A stretch of DNA of 16,025 nucleotides from Eutrophocola sp965661105. GTDB taxonomy: Bacteria; Pseudomonadota; Gammaproteobacteria; Pseudomonadales; Pseudohongiellaceae. How positions within the stretch are numbered: the stretch's first letter is position 1; the number at the start of each line of letters is the position of its first letter. A model generated the notes under the pieces. The model worked only from the letters and a program-made list of their open reading frames with translations. It made no database searches and was not told the DNA's origin. The stretch is from contig CBFICR010000064.1 of the NCBI GenBank assembly GCA_965661105.1, positions 1-16,025 of the forward strand, given 5' to 3'. A program made the translations under genes and the position numbers. Of this stretch, positions 7,815 to 14,981 are shown piece by piece.

Positions 7815-8636
7815 TTAATTCACATCTGGCAGTGCCAACAGGTCAGTATGCCCTACTATGCAAGTCCCATTACCTATATTGGCTTTTCTGAACTGGATCC
7901 AGTCCTGAAGCGAAGTCGCGTCCAGTGTCGAATCCTGAGCGACGGCGTCGCCTATCCCGCTAATCAGCGCATCTACCAATTTCATATCGGCTCCATCCAG
8001 CACCCAGGGACTCTTCGCAGTAAACACCTTGAAACCTGATCTGCTAAATACCCGCTCCAGATAAGAGCCTGCCTCTGGCCCCAGCGCTACACCAAACCCC
8101 TTGTCTCGCTGCTGATCGCGATTGAAGGCATCAAGTACGGCCTCATCAAGAGGATGCACAGGCGTCCAGGTGGTGGTGCCATCGTAGTTTAATGCGGCGT
8201 ATAAACCAGCTGGATGTTGTTGGCTCTGCAACGCGACTTCAAGTCTGTCGACGAAATCGGCAGAAACCAGATCAAATAACGCCGAAGCGGTAATGAGCTG
8301 TGCGCCTGCCAGCGGCAACGCGGAAATCTCTGTGAGATCGAGCTCGTAGGTCTGTAGTCGCTGCGAATGACCATGACGAACACGAGCCTGGGCAAGCAGT
8401 TCGGCATCCTGGTCCAGCAGCCGCCAGTACAGCGCCTGTTGATCAGTTTTTGAAGCATCGGCGAAAGCACGCAGCGTGGAACCTGTGCCCGCACCAAGAT
8501 CCACCACGGTCTTTTCTGTTTCCTGGGATAAAACGCTGGCTAGCCACTGTCTGGCTTGCTTCAGCAAATTATCGTCCCGTGCGCGTTGATCTGCCACCTC
8601 GCGCAAGTCCAGCCAGTCGATGCTGAAACCGCTCAT
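7815..8636 (-). CDS. Class I SAM-dependent methyltransferase
   Basis: This is a predicted cytoplasmic methyltransferase of 273 residues. The Rossmann motif I is VVDLGAGTGS at 44-53, and LLDQD at 73-77 is the acidic loop that should hold the ribose of S-adenosylmethionine. ELDLTEISALPLAGAQLITASALFDLV gives the later strands. The N-terminal WLDLREVADQRARD is distinctive but I cannot tie it to a known substrate. Its ATG overlaps the glycosyltransferase stop by four bases (ATGA), so the two genes are translationally coupled and probably act on the same molecule, for example methylating a sugar or the aglycone. The substrate is inferred only from context. The next gene downstream, yceI, is 123 bases away and likely independent. 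Confidence 0.85.
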   Translation of the reverse strand: MSGFSIDWLDLREVADQRARDDNLLKQARQWLASVLSQETEKTVVDLGAGTGSTLRAFADASKTDQQALYWRLLDQDAELLAQARVRHGHSQRLQTYELDLTEISALPLAGAQLITASALFDLVSADFVDRLEVALQSQQHPAGLYAALNYDGTTTWTPVHPLDEAVLDAFNRDQQRDKGFGVALGPEAGSYLERVFSRSGFKVFTAKSPWVLDGADMKLVDALISGIGDAVAQDSTLDATSLQDWIQFRKANIGNGTCIVGHTDLLALPDVN

Positions 8637-9673
8637 CGGCGATTTATCTCATCGATTTTACTGGCAACAATAGCTGCAGTATCTGCCCAGTCCGGCAATG
8701 TTGCGGCGGCCTTCCTGGCGCCGTCCTGTAATCGCCGGCGTAGTGGTTCATTGCTTATTATCTGCATTAGTGCCTCGCTTAATTGTTTGGTATCGTTCGG
8801 GGATACCAGCATCCCTGCTGTTTCAGGTACAACGTCTGGTACGGCGCCGGATCGCGCTGCGATCACCGGTAATCCCGCCGCCAGCGCTTCAGCGAACACC
8901 ATGCCATAACCCTCGAATCGAGATGGCAGGACAAACACATCGGCCTGCTGATATTCAAGGCCTGTATCGGCCACCTTGCCAGCAAATTCAATACGCTGCG
9001 ACAAGCCCAAAGTATTTACCCGTGCCTGCAAGCTATTAGCCCAGCCAGGGTCGAAATCCATACCCCCCACGAAGCGCGCTTGCCAAGGCAGGGATTTAAG
9101 CGGTTCAAGCGCCTCGATAAGGATGTCATGGGCCTTGCGCGGGGTCAGTGATGCCACAGTGAGCAGTCGGATCGGATCACCCTCACAGGACGCAAAGGAA
9201 ACTCGATCAGTACCTGGCAGCGCGACGATGATCTTATCAATGGGTACGTTATACTGATCCATAAGGATCTGACGAGTATGCTCGCTGGTCACTACCGTAG
9301 CACGAGCATAGCTCAAGGCGCGTCGCTCCGAAACCAGTAATGCCTGACGACTTTGTGCATCAAGCCCTGTTTCCAGCGCCAGCGGATGATGACACAGGGC
9401 AACCAGTCGCAGCCGCTGTGCCTCAGCCATTGCCAACTGATCAAGAACCCCGAACGCCAGACCATCAATCACAAGCACGGACTGATCCGGAATAGCTGCC
9501 AATATCTCCTGAACGCTGGTCAAAGTGTGCTGATCAGGCATGCAAGAGCAGTCCGGTAACGCCAGCGTTTCCACTCTCACCCCCATACGGCGAAGCTCAC
9601 CAATAAGACGGCGGTCATAATGATAACCACCCGTTGGGGTGTCGAGATCACCAGGGTATGCAAAATAGATCAT
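8633..9673 (-). CDS. Glycosyltransferase family 4 (GT-B fold)
   Basis: This is a retaining glycosyltransferase of 346 residues that should transfer a sugar from a nucleotide donor in the cytoplasm. The N-terminal acceptor domain begins FAYPGDLDTPTGGYHYDRR, with the Gly-rich loop at 15-16. The C-terminal donor domain has VASLTPRKAHDILIEAL and the EX7E motif Glu254-Glu262 (EGYGMVFAE), followed by LAAGLPVIAARSGAVPDVV. The ATG at 9671-9673 is supported by the match of the whole N-terminus to the family. There is no Shine-Dalgarno: the preceding bases are the terminal repeat of the RAYT element, whose transposase stop overlaps this ATG as ATGA. Translation may therefore depend on coupling with the transposase gene. 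The downstream methyltransferase overlaps by four bases. The sugar and acceptor are unknown. Confidence 0.9.
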   Translation of the reverse strand: MIYFAYPGDLDTPTGGYHYDRRLIGELRRMGVRVETLALPDCSCMPDQHTLTSVQEILAAIPDQSVLVIDGLAFGVLDQLAMAEAQRLRLVALCHHPLALETGLDAQSRQALLVSERRALSYARATVVTSEHTRQILMDQYNVPIDKIIVALPGTDRVSFASCEGDPIRLLTVASLTPRKAHDILIEALEPLKSLPWQARFVGGMDFDPGWANSLQARVNTLGLSQRIEFAGKVADTGLEYQQADVFVLPSRFEGYGMVFAEALAAGLPVIAARSGAVPDVVPETAGMLVSPNDTKQLSEALMQIISNEPLRRRLQDGARKAAATLPDWADTAAIVASKIDEINRR

Positions 9674-10389
9674 TTAAGGGGACGGAGGGATTTATTTTTA
9701 ACCAATTTAGCATAAGGCCGCCCCTGATGCGCATAACCTATCGTTCGACCTGTTTGTTTCTCAATCTGTTTCATAAATTCCTCCGACCCCAGCGGCATTG
9801 AAAAGTACAATGCCTTGCCAATCGCCGCGTACTCTTCCGTAGACAGAACTTCATCAAAAAGCTTTCGGTAGTTTGAACACCTCTGTGCCTGATTTTGACC
9901 AAGGGCCAAATAGGACTCATGTGCCGAGATCAACGTATTCTGATCTCCCCAAGCGTTGCAATGATTACTGGTCCATGCATATTCTTCGGGTTGCTTTACC
10001 ATGTCTGCGGTCACCGGATTAAGCTCAATATAGCGATAGCATTTCAGTAAATAGTTTTCAGAATCAATGACGCTGGCCTTATGCCGTCCCTCCCAGAGGG
10101 ATCCTGTGCGGGTATATTTTTTATTGATGTATTGGGCGTAGCGGCTACATAGCACTTTCATGAAATTGGAAATACTATCTACACATTCAGGGCTAATCAA
10201 TAAATGCACATGGTTTGTCATCAGACAATAGGCATGCAGACGGTTCCCATAACGCGGCAACACTTCGCTCATGTATCTTAAAAACACTCGGTAGTTTTCT
10301 AACTCGAAGAAACACGGTTGCCGGTTATTGCCGCGTTGAACAATATGGTAGGCGTAACCCGGTATATACATTCTGGCTCGACGGGGCAT
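9670..10389 (-). CDS. REP-associated tyrosine transposase (RAYT, Y1/HUH family)
   Basis: This is a single-strand-acting transposase of the Y1 HUH superfamily that recognises REP-like palindromes. It has 239 residues. The N-terminus PRRARMYIPGYAYHIVQRGNNRQPCFF is characteristic; the metal-binding HUH is His60-Val-His62 (MTNHVHLLI), GSLWEGRHKAS follows at 97-106, and the catalytic Tyr is most likely Tyr120 in YIELNPV. AAGGA seven bases before the ATG supports the start. The protein looks intact. The last residues KNKSLRPLK (231-239) are encoded by the element's own terminal repeat, and the TGA overlaps the next gene's ATG. The gene lies alone inside two inverted repeats, so it is a mobile gene inserted in the locus rather than part of the biosynthetic pathway, though it may now help express the glycosyltransferase. 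Confidence 0.93.
   Translation of the reverse strand: MPRRARMYIPGYAYHIVQRGNNRQPCFFELENYRVFLRYMSEVLPRYGNRLHAYCLMTNHVHLLISPECVDSISNFMKVLCSRYAQYINKKYTRTGSLWEGRHKASVIDSENYLLKCYRYIELNPVTADMVKQPEEYAWTSNHCNAWGDQNTLISAHESYLALGQNQAQRCSNYRKLFDEVLSTEEYAAIGKALYFSMPLGSEEFMKQIEKQTGRTIGYAHQGRPYAKLVKNKSLRPLK
9676..9699 (+). repeat. RAYT element terminal inverted repeat, transposase 3' side
   Basis: This 24-bp end (core GGGGACGGAGGG followed by an AT tail) is an exact reverse complement of 10468-10491. Read on the minus strand it forms the final sense codons of the transposase. Confidence 0.9.
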
Positions 10390-10444
10390 TGCATTTCCTT
10401 ATGCTGTTTTGTGAAAGACAGATGCTAGAAGTCTAGATGACTTT

Positions 10445-10473
10445 TTTACAAATGCGCAAAACTGATCAAAAAT
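10445..10473 (+). promoter_or_regulatory. Candidate outward promoter at the RAYT element end
   Basis: TTTACA (10445-10450, five of six matches to the -35 consensus) is followed after 17 bases by AAAAAT (10468-10473, four of six matches to -10). The -10 is the first six bases of the terminal repeat. A start about 10480 would give a short leader to the CDP-alcohol phosphatidyltransferase ATG at 10512. This is a sequence match only. Confidence 0.35.
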
Positions 10474-10491
10474 AAATCCCTCCGTCCCCTT
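10468..10491 (+). repeat. RAYT element terminal inverted repeat, transposase 5' side
   Basis: This is an exact inverted copy of 9676-9699. It lies 78 bases upstream of the transposase ATG and ends 20 bases before the start of the divergent CDP-alcohol phosphatidyltransferase gene. Confidence 0.9.
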
Positions 10492-10511
10492 TGGTTTGGT
10501 ATTGTTGGCAC

Positions 10512-11693
10512 ATGTCAGACACTTTGAATCCTGGGGAACAACAAGCGATTTATGGATCGCTCAAGCGCGAGTCCGCTCGCCTTGGCTGCTTGGGCGTGGC
10601 CGCTCTGGCAGGCGGGTGTGTTTTGCTGGGCCTGAGCTGGCATTGGCAAGGGGCAATGCAATGGTTTATTCAGGCGGTGTTGGTCTGGGCCTTTATCTGT
10701 TTTCAGACAAGGCGGCGCTTGCACATTAATCACAAAGCGCCCGAGGCGCCACTTTATAAAACCCTTGGCTGGGCCAACAAGCTCACCTTGTTGCGCTCCT
10801 GGTTAATTGCTAGCGTCGGCGGATTCCTGTTTCAGCCATGGCCTGATGGTGCCGCGCTGGCGTGGTTGCCCGGCATGCTCTATTTCTTTGCCGCCGTGCT
10901 GGATCGGGTGGATGGCTACGTTGCGCGCCGGACCGGACAAAGCAGTCTGCTTGGCAATGAACTGGATACTGTTGCCGATGCGCTGGGTCTGGCAGTAGCT
11001 TCCCTGCTGGCATTCGCTTATGGCCAGGTTCATTGGAGTTACCTGTTATTTGGCATTGCCTATTATCTGTTTCATGCAGGAATAATGTGGCGCAACTGGC
11101 GAGACTTGCCGATCTATCCCCTGCCGCCAGCATTGCACCGTCGCACCTGGGCCGGCTTTCAGATGGGGTTTCTGGTCGTGGCGCTGTGGCCACTGTTTCA
11201 TCCGCCACTGACTACCCTCGCCGGCTTTGCCTTCATGTTACCTGCGCTTACAGGTTTTTTAATCGACTGGCTTATCGTCAGTGGCTACATCAACCGACAA
11301 GCCGATGATGTGGACAAGAGCTTTCAGCGGCTTGCGCATTTCAGTGTGACCTTGCTGCAACCGGGCTTGCGTCTTGTGATCGTGGTGACCCTGGTGATAT
11401 CCCTGTTGCAATCCGGCCTTCCCCCGTTATCGGGGAACGGTCTGGCATGGATGAACAATATTATGATCGGCAGCTTTATTGTGGCATCTGCCATGGTCTT
11501 GCTGGGAGTCGCTGGACGCTACTTCAGTCTCATCCTGGTTGGCCTGCTGGGCTGGTATTACATGAGCAATCCGTTAATGCCGGTGGACTATGTTCTATTT
11601 TGCTGTGTGGTCTGGTTATTACTGCTGGGGACCGGGCGCTTCAGCCTGTGGACAGAGGATGATCACTGGCTTAACCGGTATGATGGCGCTTGA
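10512..11693 (+). CDS. CDP-alcohol phosphatidyltransferase family membrane protein
   Basis: Enzymes of this family move a phosphatidyl or other phospho-alcohol group from a CDP-linked donor to an acceptor alcohol in the membrane. The full signature D-x2-DG-x2-AR-x8-G-x3-D-x3-D is present: Asp131, Asp134-Gly135, Ala138-Arg139, Gly148, Asp152, Asp156, all needed for metal and CDP binding. The protein is 393 residues, about twice the usual length of PgsA or PssA, with extra membrane segments before (about 25-65) and after the catalytic region, so it is not a housekeeping phospholipid synthase. I start at the ATG at 10512; the frame extends to a TTG at 10491 inside the RAYT repeat, which is less plausible. 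No clear Shine-Dalgarno precedes it. The stop overlaps the next start (TTGA), pointing to an operon with the flippase-like gene. The substrate is unknown. Confidence 0.88.
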   Translation: MSDTLNPGEQQAIYGSLKRESARLGCLGVAALAGGCVLLGLSWHWQGAMQWFIQAVLVWAFICFQTRRRLHINHKAPEAPLYKTLGWANKLTLLRSWLIASVGGFLFQPWPDGAALAWLPGMLYFFAAVLDRVDGYVARRTGQSSLLGNELDTVADALGLAVASLLAFAYGQVHWSYLLFGIAYYLFHAGIMWRNWRDLPIYPLPPALHRRTWAGFQMGFLVVALWPLFHPPLTTLAGFAFMLPALTGFLIDWLIVSGYINRQADDVDKSFQRLAHFSVTLLQPGLRLVIVVTLVISLLQSGLPPLSGNGLAWMNNIMIGSFIVASAMVLLGVAGRYFSLILVGLLGWYYMSNPLMPVDYVLFCCVVWLLLLGTGRFSLWTEDDHWLNRYDGA

Positions 11694-12721
11694 AATCACC
11701 CACTGATTTTTTTCGCTTTACCCGTTTCATGTCACGCTACATGATCTGGTTCGTCGCTTTCGCTCTGGTGGCCTGGATACTGTCCAGACTGCCCTTTAGC
11801 GAACTGATGCAGTCTCTTAAAAATCTGCAGCTTTCCCAGTGGATAATTTGGACTTCCCTCAACCTGCTTGTCATTGCGCTACTTACCGGACGCTGGCTGG
11901 TACTGACTCGCGCCATGGCTCTGCCTTGCAGTTTCCTGCAGCTTCTAAAGGTACGTCAGGCAGGCCAGGTCATCAGTTTTGTGACACCCGGCCCCCAGTT
12001 TGGTGGAGAACCCCTGCAGATCTACTGGTTATGGCGAAATTATTGTGTGCCGATACACAGTGCCTTCCTGGCGCTTGGACTGGATCGATTCTATGAGCTG
12101 TGGATTAATTTTGCTGTGCTTTTATTGGCCGTGCTTACCCTGCTGATGACCCGATCTGCAATCGTTGTCGACTGGTACCCCATCGCATTCGTTCTAGTGG
12201 GATTGATTGTGCTGATGGCGCTATTTGGATGGTTTGTTCTGCGCCAGCCATCGCGCATCAAGGACGGGATAAAACGTTTGACGCGACGCTGGCATAACCA
12301 TGAACGTCTGCGCAATCTCGATACCCATCTCAAGCAACTTAATGAATCCCTGCAACGGGTGATGACAACAAAACGTCCTGCGCTTGGCATGGCACTGACT
12401 CTGTCATTATTGGCCTGGACTGCAATGACAGGAGAATTCTGGTTCTTGTTAACTCTGCTGGATATACCGACAGATCTGTCAACATTTGTGTTTCTGTTTA
12501 CCGTGGTGCGACTGGCTTTTCTGCTGCCTCTGCCCGGCGGGGTTGGCAGTGTTGAGGCCGGACTGTTCTGGGCATTTCAGACACTGGCATTGCCATTACC
12601 GGCAGCCGCCGCTCTGATCGTGCTGATGCGTCTGCGTGACGTAATCATTCTATTGGCGGGTGCAGCGCTCTTGCCCGGGCTGCAGTCTGCCAATAATAGC
12701 GCTAGAGCAAAAGAGTCATAA
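11690..12721 (+). CDS. Flippase-like integral membrane protein (LPG synthase TM / UPF0104 family)
   Basis: This belongs to the membrane domain family that includes the flippase part of MprF and YbhN/AglD-like proteins, thought to move lipids or lipid-linked molecules across the membrane. It has about 343 residues and some eight hydrophobic segments. The family signature TPGPQFGGEPLQIYWL is at 99-114, and the second signature LPLPGGVGSVEAGLF lies near 278-292. The frame opens with TTG at 11690 overlapping the upstream stop; an ATG at 11729 (14th codon, MSRYMIWF) is the alternative, but it lacks a ribosome site, and the basic N-terminus before the first helix fits the longer form. The soluble aminoacyl-transferase domain of MprF is absent, so it should only transport. 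Pairing with a CDP-alcohol phosphatidyltransferase suggests it exports that enzyme's lipid product. This is inference. Confidence 0.85.
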   Translation: MKSPTDFFRFTRFMSRYMIWFVAFALVAWILSRLPFSELMQSLKNLQLSQWIIWTSLNLLVIALLTGRWLVLTRAMALPCSFLQLLKVRQAGQVISFVTPGPQFGGEPLQIYWLWRNYCVPIHSAFLALGLDRFYELWINFAVLLLAVLTLLMTRSAIVVDWYPIAFVLVGLIVLMALFGWFVLRQPSRIKDGIKRLTRRWHNHERLRNLDTHLKQLNESLQRVMTTKRPALGMALTLSLLAWTAMTGEFWFLLTLLDIPTDLSTFVFLFTVVRLAFLLPLPGGVGSVEAGLFWAFQTLALPLPAAAALIVLMRLRDVIILLAGAALLPGLQSANNSARAKES

Positions 12722-12743
12722 GCCCCCGGTCTTGTCAGACTGT

Positions 12744-13121
12744 TTAATAATCCGTGACGTAAGCGGCCCAGCAAGTGTCATTTTCCCATATCCTGACGCT
12801 GAAGCGACCCGAACCCGGCGGCTGAATTCCATCAAGTAACCTGCCACAAACAATACGACTGAAATGTTCAATACTCGGGTTAAGCCCCTCGAATTCAGGC
12901 AGATCATTTAACATGCTCTCACCAAAATAATCGACAACGCCCTGAAGTTCTTCCTCGATTTTCACGATATCCACAAGATAGCCATGCTGATCCAGGTCGG
13001 CGGCTTCAAGACGAACGTCTATCCTGTAAGGATGGGAATGGGGATGGTTCTCCGCCCCCCAATCACCGCCGATAAGATAATGCCTGGCAATCAGCTCACG
13101 GCTTACTGAAACTGTATACAT
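12744..13121 (-). CDS. 6-pyruvoyltetrahydropterin synthase / QueD-like protein, divergent active site
   Basis: This has the T-fold of the PTPS/QueD family that converts dihydroneopterin triphosphate to pyruvoyl- or carboxy-tetrahydropterin. It is 125 residues, the normal length. Zinc-ligand histidines are retained: His14 in IARHYL, and His28 and His30 in HPHSHPYRIDV. Glu113 (RIWEND) matches the pterin-anchoring Glu, and NPSIEHFSRIV matches the NPTAENLA block. The catalytic Cys expected just before the HGH motif is missing (GGDWGAENHPHSH), and the usual DH-x2-LN is replaced by GESMLN, so the canonical Cys-Asp-His triad is absent and a different reaction, or pterin binding only, is likely. AGAGGA seven bases before the ATG gives a good ribosome site. 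It is the last gene of the RibA-like operon, 58 bases after the MDR gene, and a small hairpin (GCCAT/ATGGC, 13161-13174) lies in that gap. It converges on the flippase-like gene. Confidence 0.85.
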   Translation of the reverse strand: MYTVSVSRELIARHYLIGGDWGAENHPHSHPYRIDVRLEAADLDQHGYLVDIVKIEEELQGVVDYFGESMLNDLPEFEGLNPSIEHFSRIVCGRLLDGIQPPGSGRFSVRIWENDTCWAAYVTDY

Positions 13122-13179
13122 CTATTATTCCTCTAAACTTAAAACGTTTATTCTAAAACCGCCATAAAAATGGCATACA

Positions 13180-14220
13180 TCAAATCTGATCCTGATAATC
13201 AAAAACAATCTGCGTAGCGTCCCGGGGTGATTGGTCCAGCAGTTGGTAAGCTTCACTGGCTTTTGCAAATGGCAGAGTATGACTAACAAACTGCGCAGGA
13301 CGGCATGCTTTTATCATGTCCCATGCCACAGAGAAGCGCCTGTCTTTATTCCATCGGCCACCAAGCTCAGGGGCAATAGTGCTGACCTGACTGCTAAGGA
13401 TAGTGATTCGGTTGCGATGAAATCTTTCACCCAGATTAATCTCGGCGCTCTTGGTGCCGTACCAGCTACCCACAACGATGCGGCCGGAGTAAGCACATAA
13501 ATCCACCGCCAGATTCAACGCTGCCGGGGAACCGCTTAACTCAAAGACCACGTCCGCCCCGCCACCTGGTTCACCAGGATTCAGTTTCTGCTTCAGCATC
13601 TTGATGTCGCTATCAGAGTCAGGATCAAACGCCGCTTGCACACCGCAGTGCCCTGACAGCTTGCGTCGGCCGGCGATGCCATCCACGCTATAAAGACCTG
13701 CGAGAGGAAATTGGGCCAGGACGCTGGAAGTCAGTAGCCCTACAATCCCCTGTCCCAGTACCACTACCCGTTCACCGACTCGCGGATTGCCATCCTGGAC
13801 CAGATTCACGGCCGTCTCCATATTGGCCAGAAATACGGCCTCCTTTGGATCTATTCCCTGTGGTACCGGAATAACATCGTCCATAGTGCAAACGTGATGG
13901 CTGGCATGGGGCTGAAACGAGAAAACTGTTTTGCCAACGCAGTCAGGCTCCACGCCATCACCCGCTGCCTCTATCAAACCGACACAGGCATAACCATAGG
14001 GCAAGGGATAGCTGATCTTTTGCTGTCCAAGCGATGCAAGAGTTTCATCCAGAGCCATGTCAGCGGGCAATTGTCCGCGATAGACCAGCATTTCGGTGCC
14101 GGCACTGATCGCCGAATAAAGGTTCTTCACCAGCACTTGATTGTTCTGCAGCGCTGGTAATTGTTGTTCGCGTATTTCGACCTGATGAGGGTTGACGAAC
14201 CAGAGCTGACGTGAGTTCAT
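13180..14220 (-). CDS. MDR-superfamily NAD(P)-dependent dehydrogenase, zinc site not conserved
   Basis: This is a medium-chain dehydrogenase/reductase of 346 residues. The Rossmann motif is VVVLGQGIVGLL (Gly156, Gly158, Gly161). The N-terminal domain carries SAISAGTEM at 36-44 where zinc alcohol dehydrogenases have the zinc-binding Cys, and YGYACVG at 75-81 where they have GHE, so the catalytic zinc ligands are replaced. The ISxGTE form is typical of the subgroup related to bacteriochlorophyllide dehydrogenase (BchC). There is no chlorophyll gene here, so that substrate is not implied. Start ATG overlaps the reductase stop (ATGA), and GGAG eight bases upstream is a good ribosome site. Position between the RibD-like reductase and the PTPS-like gene suggests it oxidises or reduces the side chain of a pterin- or pyrimidine-derived intermediate. 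Substrate is inferred only. Confidence 0.85.
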   Translation of the reverse strand: MNSRQLWFVNPHQVEIREQQLPALQNNQVLVKNLYSAISAGTEMLVYRGQLPADMALDETLASLGQQKISYPLPYGYACVGLIEAAGDGVEPDCVGKTVFSFQPHASHHVCTMDDVIPVPQGIDPKEAVFLANMETAVNLVQDGNPRVGERVVVLGQGIVGLLTSSVLAQFPLAGLYSVDGIAGRRKLSGHCGVQAAFDPDSDSDIKMLKQKLNPGEPGGGADVVFELSGSPAALNLAVDLCAYSGRIVVGSWYGTKSAEINLGERFHRNRITILSSQVSTIAPELGGRWNKDRRFSVAWDMIKACRPAQFVSHTLPFAKASEAYQLLDQSPRDATQIVFDYQDQI

Positions 14221-14981
14221 TGGTCTGCTCCATTTTTCCCATTTACACCATTTTTCCCATTGTCAGCGTCGTACTGTAAATCCCCCCACACGATAAGATC
14301 CTTGCCTGCAGATGCGCTATGAAGCGGATCAATCCGCAACTGGTCATCACAGCCTTCACTTTGCAAACTCCCTACCGCCTTGTAGCCGCCCACAAGCCGT
14401 GGGGCGACGGTTAACACCAGCGCATCAGCCAGACGCGCCTTAAGGAATGCCGTTATCACTGTAGCACCGCCCTCCACCATCAATGTCTTAATGCCTCGCT
14501 CGCGCAGCAGGCTCATGGCTGCCACCAGAGGCACTCGCTGAGAATCTGCGTCCGAACTTTGTATGGGCAATATATCAACCTGATCACCCAGTGATATGGA
14601 TTCAGATTTGAGCGTTAAAATCCAGCACTGTTTATCCGGGTGATGGCAAATCCTGGCGGCCTTTGGCGTGCGCAATTGACTGTCCAGCACAATAGGTTGT
14701 GGGTTTAAACCACTCCACTGCCTGACTGTGAGCTGCGGATCATCACTGAGTACAGTACCGATACCAACCAGAATCCCGTCATGGAGACTGCGCAATTGAT
14801 GCGTCAAACTCATGGCCTGCTCGCCACTAAAGTTCATGGCTTCGCCACTGCGGGTGGTAATACTGCCGTCCCAGCTTTGCGCATAGGAGAGCGTTATGAA
14901 AGGTCTGTTGTCAGCTTGAAAAGTGGAGGCACGTGCATGCAACCACTTTTCAATCTGCTGATTGAGGTTTATGGGAGTCAC
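14217..14981 (-). CDS. Stand-alone RibD C-terminal-type reductase
   Basis: This has the dihydrofolate-reductase-like fold of the riboflavin reductase RibD C-terminal domain, which uses NADPH to reduce the ribosyl side chain of the riboflavin pyrimidine precursor. It is 254 residues. Signatures are ITLSYAQSWDGSI at 29-41, DGILVGIGTVLSDDPQLTVR at 68-87, LMVEGGATVI at 167-176, and the AP-x3-GG loop at 193-199. There is no deaminase domain (no HAE or PCxxC zinc motif), unlike bacterial RibD. Start is GTG at 14981, lying inside the last 32 bases of the RibA-like gene with no Shine-Dalgarno, so coupling is likely. The C-terminal tail carries a low-complexity NGKNGVNGKNGADQ stretch from an 18-base repeat. 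It probably reduces the product of the RibA-like enzyme in a pathway separate from, or branching off, riboflavin. Confidence 0.85.
   Translation of the reverse strand: MTPINLNQQIEKWLHARASTFQADNRPFITLSYAQSWDGSITTRSGEAMNFSGEQAMSLTHQLRSLHDGILVGIGTVLSDDPQLTVRQWSGLNPQPIVLDSQLRTPKAARICHHPDKQCWILTLKSESISLGDQVDILPIQSSDADSQRVPLVAAMSLLRERGIKTLMVEGGATVITAFLKARLADALVLTVAPRLVGGYKAVGSLQSEGCDDQLRIDPLHSASAGKDLIVWGDLQYDADNGKNGVNGKNGADQ
14230..14261. repeat. 14-bp direct repeat in the reductase tail
   Basis: CCATTTTTCCCATT occurs at 14230-14243 and again at 14248-14261, an exact copy with an 18-base period. It encodes the NGKNGV/NGKNGA repeat just before the reductase stop and the MDR start, and probably arose by slippage. 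Confidence 0.85.

Larger units (their letters stand above)
9676..10491 (-). mobile_element. RAYT element, 816 bp, bounded by perfect 24-bp inverted repeats
   Basis: The element consists of the transposase gene between identical inverted repeats at 9676-9699 and 10468-10491. The flanks show no evident target duplication, as expected for HUH enzymes. One end is two bases from the glycosyltransferase ATG and the other twenty bases from the ATG of the CDP-alcohol phosphatidyltransferase, so the element fills the divergent intergenic region. A solo copy of the repeat, in palindromic form, is at 7037-7076. Confidence 0.85.

Noticed and set aside
9660..10500. Target-site duplication flanking the RAYT element
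   Set aside because: The flanks (ATCATTT and TGGTTTG) do not match, and HUH transposases do not normally make duplications.
13180..14220. Bacteriochlorophyll pathway dehydrogenase BchC
   Set aside because: The resemblance is to the broad subgroup only; no other photosynthesis gene is in the window.
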